64,000 bases of DNA, taken from Phytoactinopolyspora limicola. GTDB lineage: Bacteria > Actinomycetota > Actinomycetes > Jiangellales > Jiangellaceae. Below, piece by piece: positions 1 through 8,441 of this stretch. A program made the position numbers and the translations under genes. How positions within the stretch are numbered: position 1 is the first letter of the stretch; each line of letters opens with the position of its first letter. The notes under the pieces are model-generated. The model ran no database searches. It was not told the DNA's origin and saw only the letters and a list, made by a program, of their open reading frames with translations. The stretch is from contig NZ_JAAOEN010000002.1 in NCBI RefSeq assembly GCF_011320225.1, positions 62,001 to 126,000 on the forward strand, written 5' to 3'.

Positions 1-411
1 ATGGCCGCCCGGATGGTGCAACGCCCCACCGAGCTGGATGTGCTGCTGTGCAGCAACCTGTTCGGGGACATCCTCGCCGACCTGGCCGCGGTGCTCGCGG
101 GTGGACTCGGCATGGCCCCGAGTGCGAACGTCAGCCCGCAGGCCACCCCCGGGCTGTTCGAGCCGATTCACGGATCCGCCCCAGACATCGCCGGACAAGG
201 AATCGCCAACCCGGTGGCGTGCCTGTTGTCCGGTGCCATGATGCTGGACCACAGTGGCCTTCCCGCCGCGGGTGACTCGATCCGCGACGCGATCGCCACC
301 GCACTGCTCGATCCATCCATCCATACACCCGACCTAGGCGGTACCGGAACCACCGAAGGGGTGGCCACGGCCGTCCGGGCGGCGCTGAATCGCGAGAGGA
401 ACACCAGATGA
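1..411 (+). CDS. Isocitrate/isopropylmalate-family dehydrogenase, C-terminal part
   Basis: The reading frame is open from the first base, so the gene begins outside the window and only the last 136 residues are seen. They carry two signatures of beta-decarboxylating dehydrogenases (isopropylmalate, D-malate, tartrate or isocitrate type): the metal/substrate segment NLFGDILADLAA near residue 19, with its conserved Asp, and the NAD loop EPIHGSAPDIAG near residue 53. These enzymes oxidise a 2-hydroxyacid and decarboxylate the product. The stop overlaps the start of the transporter lipoprotein gene (ATGA), so it is the first visible member of the operon that runs to 9221. A catabolic D-malate- or tartrate-type role suits the context better than leucine synthesis, but the substrate cannot be read from this fragment. 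Confidence 0.85.
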   Translation: MAARMVQRPTELDVLLCSNLFGDILADLAAVLAGGLGMAPSANVSPQATPGLFEPIHGSAPDIAGQGIANPVACLLSGAMMLDHSGLPAAGDSIRDAIATALLDPSIHTPDLGGTGTTEGVATAVRAALNRERNTR

Positions 412-1991
412 AACGATCGCTCCGCACCGCCGTCGCGGCGACCGCGGCCGGTTTCCTCCTCCTGACCGGCTGCGGAGCAGGCAGCGGCGACGACGACGCC
501 ACCGACAGCTCAGCCGACGGCTCCACGGCCGACGACGGCGACGGTGACGACGCGGACCCTGGTGACGACACACCCGCCGGGGAGCCCACCGCGCTCACCG
601 TCGGTTTTACCGCCGAACCCGCCAATCTGGACTTCACCACCACCGACGGTGCGGCCATCCCGGAAGCCCTGCTGGTGAACGTCTACGAAGGCCTGGTCAA
701 ACTCGACCAGGACACCGGCGAGATCGTCCCGCTGCTGGCGGAGTCGTGGGAGGTCAGCGAGGATCGCACCATCTACGACTTCACCCTCCGTGAGGGGGTG
801 ACCTTCAGCAACGGCGAGGAATTCACCGCCGACGACGTCAAGTTCAGCATCGAACGGGTCCAGTCCGACGACTGGTCGGTGTCGCTGAAGTCCGGCATGG
901 ACGTCGTCGACGAGGTCGAGGTGGTCTCCCCCACCGAGGTCCGCGTCGTCCTCACCGAACCCAGCAACAACTGGCTGTTCCGGATGACCACCCGCATCGG
1001 TGCGATGTTCACGCCCACCGGAGTCGACGACCTCGCCAACGAGCCGGTCGGCACGGGACCGTACGTGGTGGACACCTGGAACCGGGGCGATTCGATCGTG
1101 TTCGCGGCCAACGACGACTACTGGGGTGATGCCCCGGCCATCGACACCGTGACGCTGCGCTACTTCGCCGACCCGACCGCCGCGAACAACGCGATGCTCA
1201 CCGGCGACATCGACGTCATCGGCACCGTGCAGGCGCCCGAGGCACTCGACCAGTTCGAGAATGAGGACCGCTTCCAGGTCATCGAGGGCACCACCAACGG
1301 TGAGGTCACCCTCGCGTTCAACAACGAGTCCGGCCCGATGTCCGACGTGCGGGTCCGTCAGGCGGTCAAACACGCCATCGACCGAGAGGCCCTGCTGGAG
1401 ACGGCGTGGGCCGGGCGTGGCTACCTCATCGGCAGCCACGTTCCGCCCACGGACCCCTGGTACGAAGATCTGACCGGCATGTACCCGTACGATCCTGATC
1501 GTGCTCAGGACCTGCTGGCCGACGCCGGCGCAGAGGGTGTGACACTACGCTTCCGCATCGCCAACCTGCCCTACGCGGTCGCCGCCGCTCAGGTGGTCGC
1601 CTCACAGCTGGCCGACGTAGGCATCACAGCCGAGATCGAGCCGCTGGAGTTCCCGGCCCGTTGGCTGGACGAGGTGTTCACCAACGCCGACTACGACATG
1701 TCGATCGTGGCCCACGTCGAACCCCGCGACATCGGTATCTTCGGCGACCCGGACTACTACTTCCGGTACGACAACGAGGAGCTGCGCGACCTCCTGACCG
1801 CCGCGGATGCCGGCACGCCGGAGGAGCAGATCGCGTCGATGCAGGACGCGGCCCGGCTGCTGGCCGAGGACGCCGTCGCGGACTGGCTGTTCCTGCTGCC
1901 GAACCTGATCGTCGCCGCCGACGATGTCACCGGCCTGCCGGAGAATCGCGTCGGCGAGTCGTTCGACTTGACGGCGATATCGAGGTCCTGA
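408..1991 (+). CDS. ABC importer substrate-binding lipoprotein (family 5, dipeptide/oligopeptide type)
   Basis: The 527-residue product starts with a basic n-region and a hydrophobic helix ending in a lipobox (LLTGC, Cys22), so it should be a membrane-anchored extracytoplasmic lipoprotein. An Asp/Ser-rich linker of about 30 residues follows (about 24-54), then a full-length SBP_bac_5 domain. Typical family landmarks are visible: a PANLD-like start, an EGLVKLDQDTGEIVPLLAES stretch and an FTADDVKFSIERV stretch. It would capture the substrate for the permeases and ATPases downstream. Family 5 proteins bind peptides but also opines, nickel chelates and sugars, so the ligand is not fixed by the fold. 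A 7-bp hairpin separates it from the permease gene, a common way to keep binding-protein mRNA more abundant. Confidence 0.93.
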   Translation: MKRSLRTAVAATAAGFLLLTGCGAGSGDDDATDSSADGSTADDGDGDDADPGDDTPAGEPTALTVGFTAEPANLDFTTTDGAAIPEALLVNVYEGLVKLDQDTGEIVPLLAESWEVSEDRTIYDFTLREGVTFSNGEEFTADDVKFSIERVQSDDWSVSLKSGMDVVDEVEVVSPTEVRVVLTEPSNNWLFRMTTRIGAMFTPTGVDDLANEPVGTGPYVVDTWNRGDSIVFAANDDYWGDAPAIDTVTLRYFADPTAANNAMLTGDIDVIGTVQAPEALDQFENEDRFQVIEGTTNGEVTLAFNNESGPMSDVRVRQAVKHAIDREALLETAWAGRGYLIGSHVPPTDPWYEDLTGMYPYDPDRAQDLLADAGAEGVTLRFRIANLPYAVAAAQVVASQLADVGITAEIEPLEFPARWLDEVFTNADYDMSIVAHVEPRDIGIFGDPDYYFRYDNEELRDLLTAADAGTPEEQIASMQDAARLLAEDAVADWLFLLPNLIVAADDVTGLPENRVGESFDLTAISRS

Positions 1992-1997
1992 CGGGCC

Positions 1998-2016
1998 GCC
2001 CCGGCCGAACCGGGGC
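1998..2016 (+). terminator. Intercistronic hairpin after the binding-protein gene
   Basis: A 7-bp perfect stem (GCCCCGG / CCGGGGC) with a 5-base loop lies 7 bases after the lipoprotein stop and 26 bases before the permease start. There is no T-run, so it is more likely a partial terminator or a 3' stabiliser of the upstream message than a full stop. Confidence 0.5.
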
Positions 2017-2041
2017 CTGATCGGAAAGGGGTGCGCGGCCG

Positions 2042-2989
2042 GTGCTGCTCCAGCTCGCGAGGCGGACGGTGGTCTTCGCGCTCAGCCTGCTGCTGGCGTC
2101 GGCGGTTGTCTTCGCCTTCATGGCGGTGCTGCCGGGCGACCCCGCCCGGGTGGCCCTCGGCGTCCAGGCGACGCCCGAGGCGCTCGAGGCCACCCGGGCC
2201 GAGTTCGGCCTGGACCGGTCTCTGCCCGCCCAGTACCTCGACTGGGTGGGTGGCCTGCTCCAGGGTGATCTCGGCCGGTCGTACGTGACCCGCGCGGATA
2301 TCGGGCCGCAGGTGTTCGACCGGTTGCAGGTCACCGCCTGGCTGGTGATGGCAGGCATGCTGGTCGCGCTGGTCATCGCCCTGCCGCTGGGGGTCCTGGC
2401 GGCGGTGCGGCACCGCAGGCTCAGCGGCATGATGCTCTCCGGCGCCAGCCAGGTAGGGATGGCGGTGCCGAGCTTCCTCGCGGGCATCCTGCTGGTGTCG
2501 GTGGTCGCGGTACAGCTGGGCTGGCTGCCGCCCGGAGGTTGGGTGGTGCCCGCCGACGACCCCGTGCAGTTCCTGCGCCGGTTGATCCTGCCTGCTCTGG
2601 CGCTAGGTCTCGTTCAGGGTGCGGTCGTCACCCGGTACGTCCGGTCGGCGGTGCTCGACGTAATGCGCGAGGACTATCTCCGTACCGCCCGGGCCAAAGG
2701 CCTCGGTCCGTATCGCGCCCTGGTCAAACACGGGTTGCGAAACGCGGCCATCCCGGTGGTCACGGTCCTTGCCCTGCAGTTGGCGACGCTGCTGATCGGC
2801 GCTGTTGTCGTCGAGCGGGTGTTCGTCATTCCCGGTCTCGGGAGCCTGCTACTCGACGGCGTCGCCAACCGGGACCTGCTGCTCGTCCAGAGCGTCGTCA
2901 TGGTGCTGGTCCTCGCCGTACTCCTCGTCAACTACGTCGTCGACGTGCTGTATACCGTCCTTGATCCCCGGCTCCGGAGGGCGGGATGA
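2042..2989 (+). CDS. ABC importer permease, DppB/OppB type
   Basis: A 315-residue inner-membrane permease with about six hydrophobic segments. The N-terminal half has the usual order of a first helix, then a periplasmic part with the LPGDPARVALG stretch. The cytoplasmic EAA loop (RTARAKGLGPYRALVKHGLR, about residues 213-232) is the docking site for the ATPases. The start is GTG, preceded by the purine stretch GGAAAGGGG. Its stop overlaps the next permease by an ATGA. It pairs with the DppC-type protein to form the heterodimeric channel. Confidence 0.93.
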   Translation: MLLQLARRTVVFALSLLLASAVVFAFMAVLPGDPARVALGVQATPEALEATRAEFGLDRSLPAQYLDWVGGLLQGDLGRSYVTRADIGPQVFDRLQVTAWLVMAGMLVALVIALPLGVLAAVRHRRLSGMMLSGASQVGMAVPSFLAGILLVSVVAVQLGWLPPGGWVVPADDPVQFLRRLILPALALGLVQGAVVTRYVRSAVLDVMREDYLRTARAKGLGPYRALVKHGLRNAAIPVVTVLALQLATLLIGAVVVERVFVIPGLGSLLLDGVANRDLLLVQSVVMVLVLAVLLVNYVVDVLYTVLDPRLRRAG

Positions 2990-3864
2990 GCGAACAGGTC
3001 AACGTCGTTTCCGTACCGGTCGCCGAACCAGCGGCGGCCCGACGCGGCTCCCGGCTAAACCCGAGCCTGATCGTCGGCGGCAGCATCGTCGCGCTGATCA
3101 TCGGCGCCGCTCTACTGTCGTTCGTCTGGACGCCTTACGACCCCACCCGCATCGACGCGGCGGCGCGGCTGACGAGTTACAGCGGCGACCACTGGCTCGG
3201 CACCGACAAGTTCGGCCGCGACGTCTTCAGCCAACTGCTGGTCGGCGCCCGCACCACCCTGTTCGTGGGGATCGTCGCCGTCGGTATCGCCGCCGTGATC
3301 GGCACCCCGCTCGGCATCTTCGCCGGCATGGGGTCCCGGTGGGCCGGCGAGATCGTCATGCGCGGCAACGATCTACTGCTCGCGTTCCCGGCATTGCTGA
3401 TGGCCATCATGTTCGCCGCCGTCTACGGGCCCAGCACTCTCACCGCGATGGCGGCCATCGGCATCGCCACCGTGCCGTCGTTCGCCCGGCTCGCCCGCAG
3501 CGGCACCCTCGGGGTCATGAACACCGAGTACGTGCTTGCCGCCCGTGCGGCCGGCCGCACCCGCCGGGCCATCGCCGTACGGCACGTTCTACCGAATATC
3601 TCCGGGCTGGTCATCGTGCAGAGTTCGGTGGCCTTCGCCATCGCGATCCTGGCCGAGGCAGCGTTGTCGTTCCTCGGCTTCGGCACCCGCCCGCCCACCC
3701 CGTCCTGGGGCCGGATGCTGCAGGAGTCGCAGGAGCTGCTGCACTCCGCGCCCCGGCTGGCGTTGTGGCCGGGTATCGCGATCGCACTGGCCGTGCTCGG
3801 GTTCAACCTGCTCGGCGACGGCCTCCGGGACCGTTTCGATCCGCGTCTGGAGGTTCGCCGGTGA
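2986..3864 (+). CDS. ABC importer permease, DppC/OppC type
   Basis: A 292-residue inner-membrane permease with the OppC-type N-terminal extension, a first membrane helix (about residues 25-45), the family stretch WLGTDKFGRDVFSQLLVGAR and the EAA loop (ARAAGRTRRAIAVRHVLPN, about residues 186-204). It is translationally coupled at both ends (ATGA with the DppB-type gene, GTGA with the first ATPase gene). It completes the channel of the importer. Confidence 0.93.
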   Translation: MSEQVNVVSVPVAEPAAARRGSRLNPSLIVGGSIVALIIGAALLSFVWTPYDPTRIDAAARLTSYSGDHWLGTDKFGRDVFSQLLVGARTTLFVGIVAVGIAAVIGTPLGIFAGMGSRWAGEIVMRGNDLLLAFPALLMAIMFAAVYGPSTLTAMAAIGIATVPSFARLARSGTLGVMNTEYVLAARAAGRTRRAIAVRHVLPNISGLVIVQSSVAFAIAILAEAALSFLGFGTRPPTPSWGRMLQESQELLHSAPRLALWPGIAIALAVLGFNLLGDGLRDRFDPRLEVRR

Positions 3865-4883
3865 ACAACCAGATCGCGGGACCATCGACTCCGCCAGGCG
3901 CCGGCATACCTGACGCGGCAGAACCCGCGCTGCGCGTACGTGACCTTCGGGTGGGCACGGACAATCTCGACCTCATCACCGACGTGTCCTTCACGCTGGC
4001 CCCCGGCGAGCGGGTGGGCCTGATCGGCGAATCCGGCTCCGGCAAGTCGCTGACCGCGTTGGCCCTGCTCGGCCTGCTCCCCGAAGAGGTGAAAGCCAGC
4101 GGGTCTATCCGGCTCTCCGAGGTCGGCTTCGACGTGGTCGGCGCCAGCGAACGGCAGATGTCCAAGGTCCGGGGCGACCGGATGGCCATGGTGTTCCAGG
4201 AGCCGATGACCGCACTCAATCCGGTGATGCAGGTCGGCGACCAAGTGGCCGAGATCATGCTGCTGCACCGCCGCCAGCCGGACCGTCGCGCCGCCCGGCG
4301 CGCAGCGGTGGAGATGCTGGCCAAGGTGCGCCTGCCCGATCCCGAAGGGGCAGCCCGCGCCTACCCTCATCAGCTCTCCGGTGGGCAACGCCAACGCGTC
4401 GTGCTCGCCATCGCGCTGGCCAACGATCCCGCCGTCCTCCTCTGCGACGAGCCAACCACGGCGCTCGACGTCACCGTCCAGGCCCACATGCTCGATCTCA
4501 TCCTGACCGGTGTCGCCGAACGAGACAGCGCGCTGCTGTTCATCACCCATGACCTCGCGGTGGTCGCCACGGTCTGCGAACGGGTGCTGGTCATGTACGG
4601 GGGGCGGATCGTCGAGTCCGGTCCCATCGACGAGGTGTTCACCCGGCCCCGGCATCCGTATACCCGCGGGCTGCTCGACGCGTCGGACATGGACGCCGTC
4701 GACGGGCGGGGACGGCTACACACCATCCCGGGCACGGTCCCGGCCGCCGGGCGGTTCCCCGACGGATGTGTGTTCCGCAACCGCTGCGCGCACGCGACTC
4801 AGCAATGTGTCCAGGTGCCGCCATTGGAGCACAAGGGGGCACGTGCCCACGCCTGCTGGCACCCGGTCGAGGAGCCCACATGA
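3861..4883 (+). CDS. ABC importer ATPase, DppD/OppD type
   Basis: The 340-residue cytoplasmic ATPase has Walker A GESGSGKS (about residue 56), the ABC signature LSGGQRQR (about 172), Walker B VLLCDEPTTALD (about 192) and the switch His in ITHDL. The C-terminal oligopeptide-transporter domain carries the typical cysteines (FRNRCAHATQQC). The GTG start at 3861 is chosen because it overlaps the upstream stop as GTGA and gives the usual length. An in-frame extension upstream lies wholly inside the permease gene. It powers import together with the next ATPase. Confidence 0.92.
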   Translation: MNNQIAGPSTPPGAGIPDAAEPALRVRDLRVGTDNLDLITDVSFTLAPGERVGLIGESGSGKSLTALALLGLLPEEVKASGSIRLSEVGFDVVGASERQMSKVRGDRMAMVFQEPMTALNPVMQVGDQVAEIMLLHRRQPDRRAARRAAVEMLAKVRLPDPEGAARAYPHQLSGGQRQRVVLAIALANDPAVLLCDEPTTALDVTVQAHMLDLILTGVAERDSALLFITHDLAVVATVCERVLVMYGGRIVESGPIDEVFTRPRHPYTRGLLDASDMDAVDGRGRLHTIPGTVPAAGRFPDGCVFRNRCAHATQQCVQVPPLEHKGARAHACWHPVEEPT

Positions 4884-5746
4884 GCCAGCCCAGTCCACCG
4901 ATCCTCAGCGTCCGCGACGTCCACCGCCGGTACCGGCGGGCCCGTACGTCGCTGTTCAAGCCCCCGAGCGAAGTGCCGGCGGTGCGCGGTGTGTCCTTCG
5001 ACATCCAGCCGGGGCAGCGGTTCGGCTTGGTGGGTGAGTCCGGGTCCGGGAAGTCGACCCTGATCCGGCTACTGGCCGCACTCGACCACCCGACGTCGGG
5101 TTCGATCGAGTTCGAGGGGCACCGGATCTCCGGTCAGCCCGAGCGGCGGCTCGGTTTCCTCCGCGAACGGCTACAGGTGGTCTTCCAGGACCCGATGGGA
5201 TCCCTCGACCCCCGGATGCGGGTACGCGACATCATCGCCGAACCCCTGGTGGCTGCCCGCAAACCAACCCCGCCGGACCGGATTCGGGAGTTGCTCACCG
5301 CGGTCGGATTGCCGGACGACGCCGGCGACCGATACCCGCACCAGTTCTCCGGCGGCCAACGGCAGCGGATCTCCATCGCCCGCGCGTTGTCCACCCGGCC
5401 GTCCGTGGTGGTGGCCGACGAACCGGTCAGCGCCCTCGACGTGTCGGTACGTGCGCAGATCCTCAACCTGCTCGCCGATCTCGCCGACGAGTACTCGCTC
5501 ACCCTGGTGTTCGTCTCACACGACCTGTCCGTGGTGCGGCACGTGTGCGACACCATCGCCGTCATGCACCACGGTGAACTCGTCGAGATGGGGGCCACCA
5601 CCGACGTCTACGACAACCCTCAACATTCGTACACCAGGCGACTGGTCGCCGCCGTGCCGACGTTGCGCCGCGCCCTGGCCGGCGTGTCGGCCGCCGAACT
5701 TGCCCGCGCCGTGACCGCCGCCGATCCCGAGGAGGACGAACAGTAG
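4880..5746 (+). CDS. ABC importer ATPase, DppF/OppF type
   Basis: A 288-residue second ATPase of the importer. It has Walker A GESGSGKS (about residue 52), signature FSGGQRQR (about 156), Walker B VVVADEPVSALD (about 177) and switch His in FVSHDL. It lacks the cysteine-bearing C-terminal extension, which is normal for DppF. The ATG at 4880 overlaps the previous stop (ATGA) and starts the protein just before the conserved SVRDVHRRYRRARTSLF segment. Its TAG shares one base with the GTG of the peptidase gene, so uptake and processing are translated as one unit. Confidence 0.92.
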   Translation: MSQPSPPILSVRDVHRRYRRARTSLFKPPSEVPAVRGVSFDIQPGQRFGLVGESGSGKSTLIRLLAALDHPTSGSIEFEGHRISGQPERRLGFLRERLQVVFQDPMGSLDPRMRVRDIIAEPLVAARKPTPPDRIRELLTAVGLPDDAGDRYPHQFSGGQRQRISIARALSTRPSVVVADEPVSALDVSVRAQILNLLADLADEYSLTLVFVSHDLSVVRHVCDTIAVMHHGELVEMGATTDVYDNPQHSYTRRLVAAVPTLRRALAGVSAAELARAVTAADPEEDEQ

Positions 5747-6945
5747 TGACCCGCTTCCCCGTCGACGAACGAGGCGTCGTCGACTTCACCCGTGACCTGG
5801 TGCGTATCCGCAGCGTGCACGATCCGGAACGCGGCCAAGCCGAGGCCGCGGCGGCCGCACTGGTGGCGGAGCGGATGCGTTCCTTCGGCTGGGCGCCCGA
5901 CGTGACAGAGGTGGCACCGGGCCGGCCCAACGTGATCGCCGTGATCGACGGCGGCGGTGGCGACGGTCCGACACTCGTGTTCGAGGGCCACACCGACGTC
6001 GTCACCGAGGGCGACCTCGACGCCTGGACCGTCGACCCCTACGGCGGGGAGATCCGCGACGGCCGCCTCTATGGGCGGGGTTCGGCGGACATGAAGTCCG
6101 GAGTGGCGGCGATGCTCTACGGTGTACACGCGTTGCAGCAGGCGGGTCCCTTCCCCGGCCGGATCATGGTGTGTGCGCTGGTGGACGAGGAAGGGCTGAT
6201 GCTCGGCGCCAAACACTTCGCCGCCTCGCCCGCGTCGCGGGACGTCGATGCCGCCATCATCTGCGAACCGGAAGAGGGTGAAATCTGCGTCGCCGCCAAG
6301 GGCGCGATCCGGCTGCGGGTGGACTTCACCGGCAAGATGGCCCACGGTGCGATGCCGCAGCATGGTCGCAACCCGGTGGCGCCGGCCGGTGCGCTTCTCG
6401 CAGCCCTGGCTGACCAGCAGCAGCACTGGCAGGCCGAGCTGGGCGAACACGAACACCTAGGCCTGCCGTATGTGACGCCCACGGTCCTGGAGGCCGGTTC
6501 GGCCGACCAGATCAACGTCATTCCCACCCGCGCCACCGTGTGTGTGGACATCCGCACCGTGCCTGCCCTGGACCACGATCAGGTGATCGCCACCATCGCC
6601 AAACTAGCCGAGGCCGCCGCGGGGCCGCTCGGTGTGACCAGCGAGGTCAGCGTCGTCGACAACCGGCCGTCGGTCGAGGTGGATCCCGGCCATCCCGTAG
6701 TCGCCGCCCTCGCCCGCGCCCACGAGACCGTCCGTGGTGAACCAGCACGGTACGGCGGCGTCCCGGGGGCCACCGACGGCACCATCCTCACCCGCGACGC
6801 CGGCATCCCCACCGTCGTCTACGGCCCCGGAGGCAAATGGATCGCGCACCAGGCCGACGAGTTCGTCGAGGTGGCCGACATCGTCCACTGCGCCCACATC
6901 TACGCCGAGGCGGCCGACCACTTCCTCCGCGGGACGACGGCATGA
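5746..6945 (+). CDS. M20 family metallopeptidase (ArgE/DapE/CPG2 type)
   Basis: A 399-residue cytoplasmic dinuclear zinc hydrolase. Metal and catalytic motifs are in order: FEGHTDVV (about residue 79, His-x-Asp), GRGSADMKSG (about 111, bridging Asp), VDEEG (catalytic Glu-Glu, about 146), then an aminoacyl dimerisation domain and the late His ligand region IAHQADEFVE. Members remove acyl groups from amino acids or cut short peptides and amides. Placed directly after the importer, it probably makes the first cut on the imported compound. ArgE, DapE and N-carbamoyl or N-acyl hydrolases share this fold, so the exact substrate is open. Confidence 0.9.
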   Translation: MTRFPVDERGVVDFTRDLVRIRSVHDPERGQAEAAAAALVAERMRSFGWAPDVTEVAPGRPNVIAVIDGGGGDGPTLVFEGHTDVVTEGDLDAWTVDPYGGEIRDGRLYGRGSADMKSGVAAMLYGVHALQQAGPFPGRIMVCALVDEEGLMLGAKHFAASPASRDVDAAIICEPEEGEICVAAKGAIRLRVDFTGKMAHGAMPQHGRNPVAPAGALLAALADQQQHWQAELGEHEHLGLPYVTPTVLEAGSADQINVIPTRATVCVDIRTVPALDHDQVIATIAKLAEAAAGPLGVTSEVSVVDNRPSVEVDPGHPVVAALARAHETVRGEPARYGGVPGATDGTILTRDAGIPTVVYGPGGKWIAHQADEFVEVADIVHCAHIYAEAADHFLRGTTA

Positions 6946-8429
6946 GCACCACCGTCCCGCCGTCGTTCTCCGCCACCGTCGCATCGTCGTTCTCCGCCAC
7001 CGTGCCCACGGGATTGCCGATCGGGGACGGGTGGGTCGACACCGGCGAGACCACACCGATCCGTTTCCCGTACGACGGCTCCCACGTCGCCGACGCGCCG
7101 GTTGGTACCGCCGACCACGCCCGTACCGCGGTGGATCACGCCACCGAACTGGCCGGCGCCGTCGCGGCGCTGCCGTCGCGGATCCGCCGCGACATCTTGC
7201 TGGCCACCCGGGATGCCCTGGCGGGATGGCGCGACGAGATGGAGCACCTGCTGGTCCTCGAGACCGGCAAGCCGGTGCGGGACTGCCGGGTGGAGGTGGA
7301 CCGTACCCTCGTCACGCTGGCCGCGTCCGCCGAGGAGGTGTCCCGGCTGCACGGCGAAACCGTCCCACTGGACCTTTTGCCGTCCGGCGACGGAATGCTC
7401 GGTTTCTGGGTGCGCAAGCCGATTGGCGTCGTCGTCGGCATCGCCGGGTTCAACTATCCGCTGCTGCTGGCCACCCACAAGATGGGTCCGGCGATCGCGG
7501 CCGGATGTCCGGTGATCTGCAAACCCGCCCCGTCCACTCCGCTGGCGACGTTGTGGCTGGTGCAGCTGATCCGGGAGGCAGCGCTGGCCGCCGGTGCGCC
7601 TCCCGGTCTGGTGCAGCTGGTCACCGGCGACGTCGACGTGGGGTCCACCCTGGTCACCGACACCAGGGTCGGGGCGGTGTCCTTCACCGGTTCGGCGGCT
7701 GTTGGGCATCGGATCGCCCGTGATGCCGCACCCCGCAAGGTTCTCCTGGAGCTGGGGTCCAACGCCGCCCTGTGTGTAGCCGCGGACGCCGACGTGGAGG
7801 CGGCGGCCGCCGCCGTGTTGCGTGGCGGGTTCTACGCCTCCGGCCAGGCATGCATCTCGGTGCAGCGGGTTCTGGTGGAACGGGGCGTCGCCGACGAATT
7901 CCTCGACCGGCTAGCAGCGGGTATGGGCAGCGTCGTCGTCGGAGATCCCCGTGACGAGGCCACCCATGTCTCCACGCTGATCGACCAACGCTCCGCCCAG
8001 CGGGTGAACGAGTGGGTCGAGGCAGCCGAGTCGGCCGGTGCCCGCCGGCTGGCCACCGCACCCAGCGACGTCACACCCGCACCGACGGTGCTCGTCGACG
8101 TCCCCGACACCGCCGCGGTGTGGTGCGAAGAGGTGTTCGGGCCAGTGGTATGCGTCCGCATCATCGACTCGATGGACGAAGCGTTCGAGCAGGTGAACGC
8201 GTCCCGTTACGGGCTGCACGCGAGTGTGTTCACCCGTTCGTTGGCCACCGCCATGACGGCGGTGCAGCGGCTCGACGTCGGCGGTGTCGTCGTCAACGAG
8301 GTGCCCGGCTTCCGGTCGGACACCATGCCCTACGGCGGGGTCAAAGACTCCGGCATCGGCCGAGAAGGCCCCCGCTTCGCCGTCGAAGAGCTGACCGTGA
8401 CCCGGATGGCCATCATCCGGCCGATGTGA
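6942..8429 (+). CDS. NAD(P)-dependent aldehyde dehydrogenase
   Basis: The 495-residue enzyme has the ALDH catalytic set: Glu270 in ELGSN, Cys304 in ASGQACISVQRV, coenzyme motif SFTGSAAVG (about residue 247) and the C-terminal PYGGVKDSGIGREG stretch. It oxidises an aldehyde to an acid or acyl product in the cytoplasm. The ATG at 6942 overlaps the peptidase stop (ATGA). The N-terminus contains a small duplication (SFSATV twice, 8-residue period) with no counterpart in the family. The GQACISVQRV form is shared with lactaldehyde- and phosphonoacetaldehyde-type enzymes, but I do not assign a substrate. Confidence 0.92.
   Translation: MSTTVPPSFSATVASSFSATVPTGLPIGDGWVDTGETTPIRFPYDGSHVADAPVGTADHARTAVDHATELAGAVAALPSRIRRDILLATRDALAGWRDEMEHLLVLETGKPVRDCRVEVDRTLVTLAASAEEVSRLHGETVPLDLLPSGDGMLGFWVRKPIGVVVGIAGFNYPLLLATHKMGPAIAAGCPVICKPAPSTPLATLWLVQLIREAALAAGAPPGLVQLVTGDVDVGSTLVTDTRVGAVSFTGSAAVGHRIARDAAPRKVLLELGSNAALCVAADADVEAAAAAVLRGGFYASGQACISVQRVLVERGVADEFLDRLAAGMGSVVVGDPRDEATHVSTLIDQRSAQRVNEWVEAAESAGARRLATAPSDVTPAPTVLVDVPDTAAVWCEEVFGPVVCVRIIDSMDEAFEQVNASRYGLHASVFTRSLATAMTAVQRLDVGGVVVNEVPGFRSDTMPYGGVKDSGIGREGPRFAVEELTVTRMAIIRPM
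6963..7003 (+). repeat. 24-bp-period duplication at the start of the aldehyde dehydrogenase gene
   Basis: The 17-base string starting TCGTTCTCCGCC occurs at 6963-6979 and again at 6987-7003. In the protein this gives SFSATV twice near residues 9 and 17. It is a recent in-frame duplication in a tail that is not needed for the fold. Confidence 0.8.
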
Positions 8430-8441
8430 GGTAGAGACACG

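Noticed and set aside
510-1439. Long minus-strand open frame (about 309 codons) opposite the binding-protein gene
   Set aside because: High-GC shadow frame; rich in Val, Gly and Asp, with no recognisable domain, and the plus strand carries a complete lipoprotein.
3423-4655. Minus-strand open frame of 410 codons across the permease and ATPase genes
   Set aside because: Shadow frame spanning two proven genes on the other strand.
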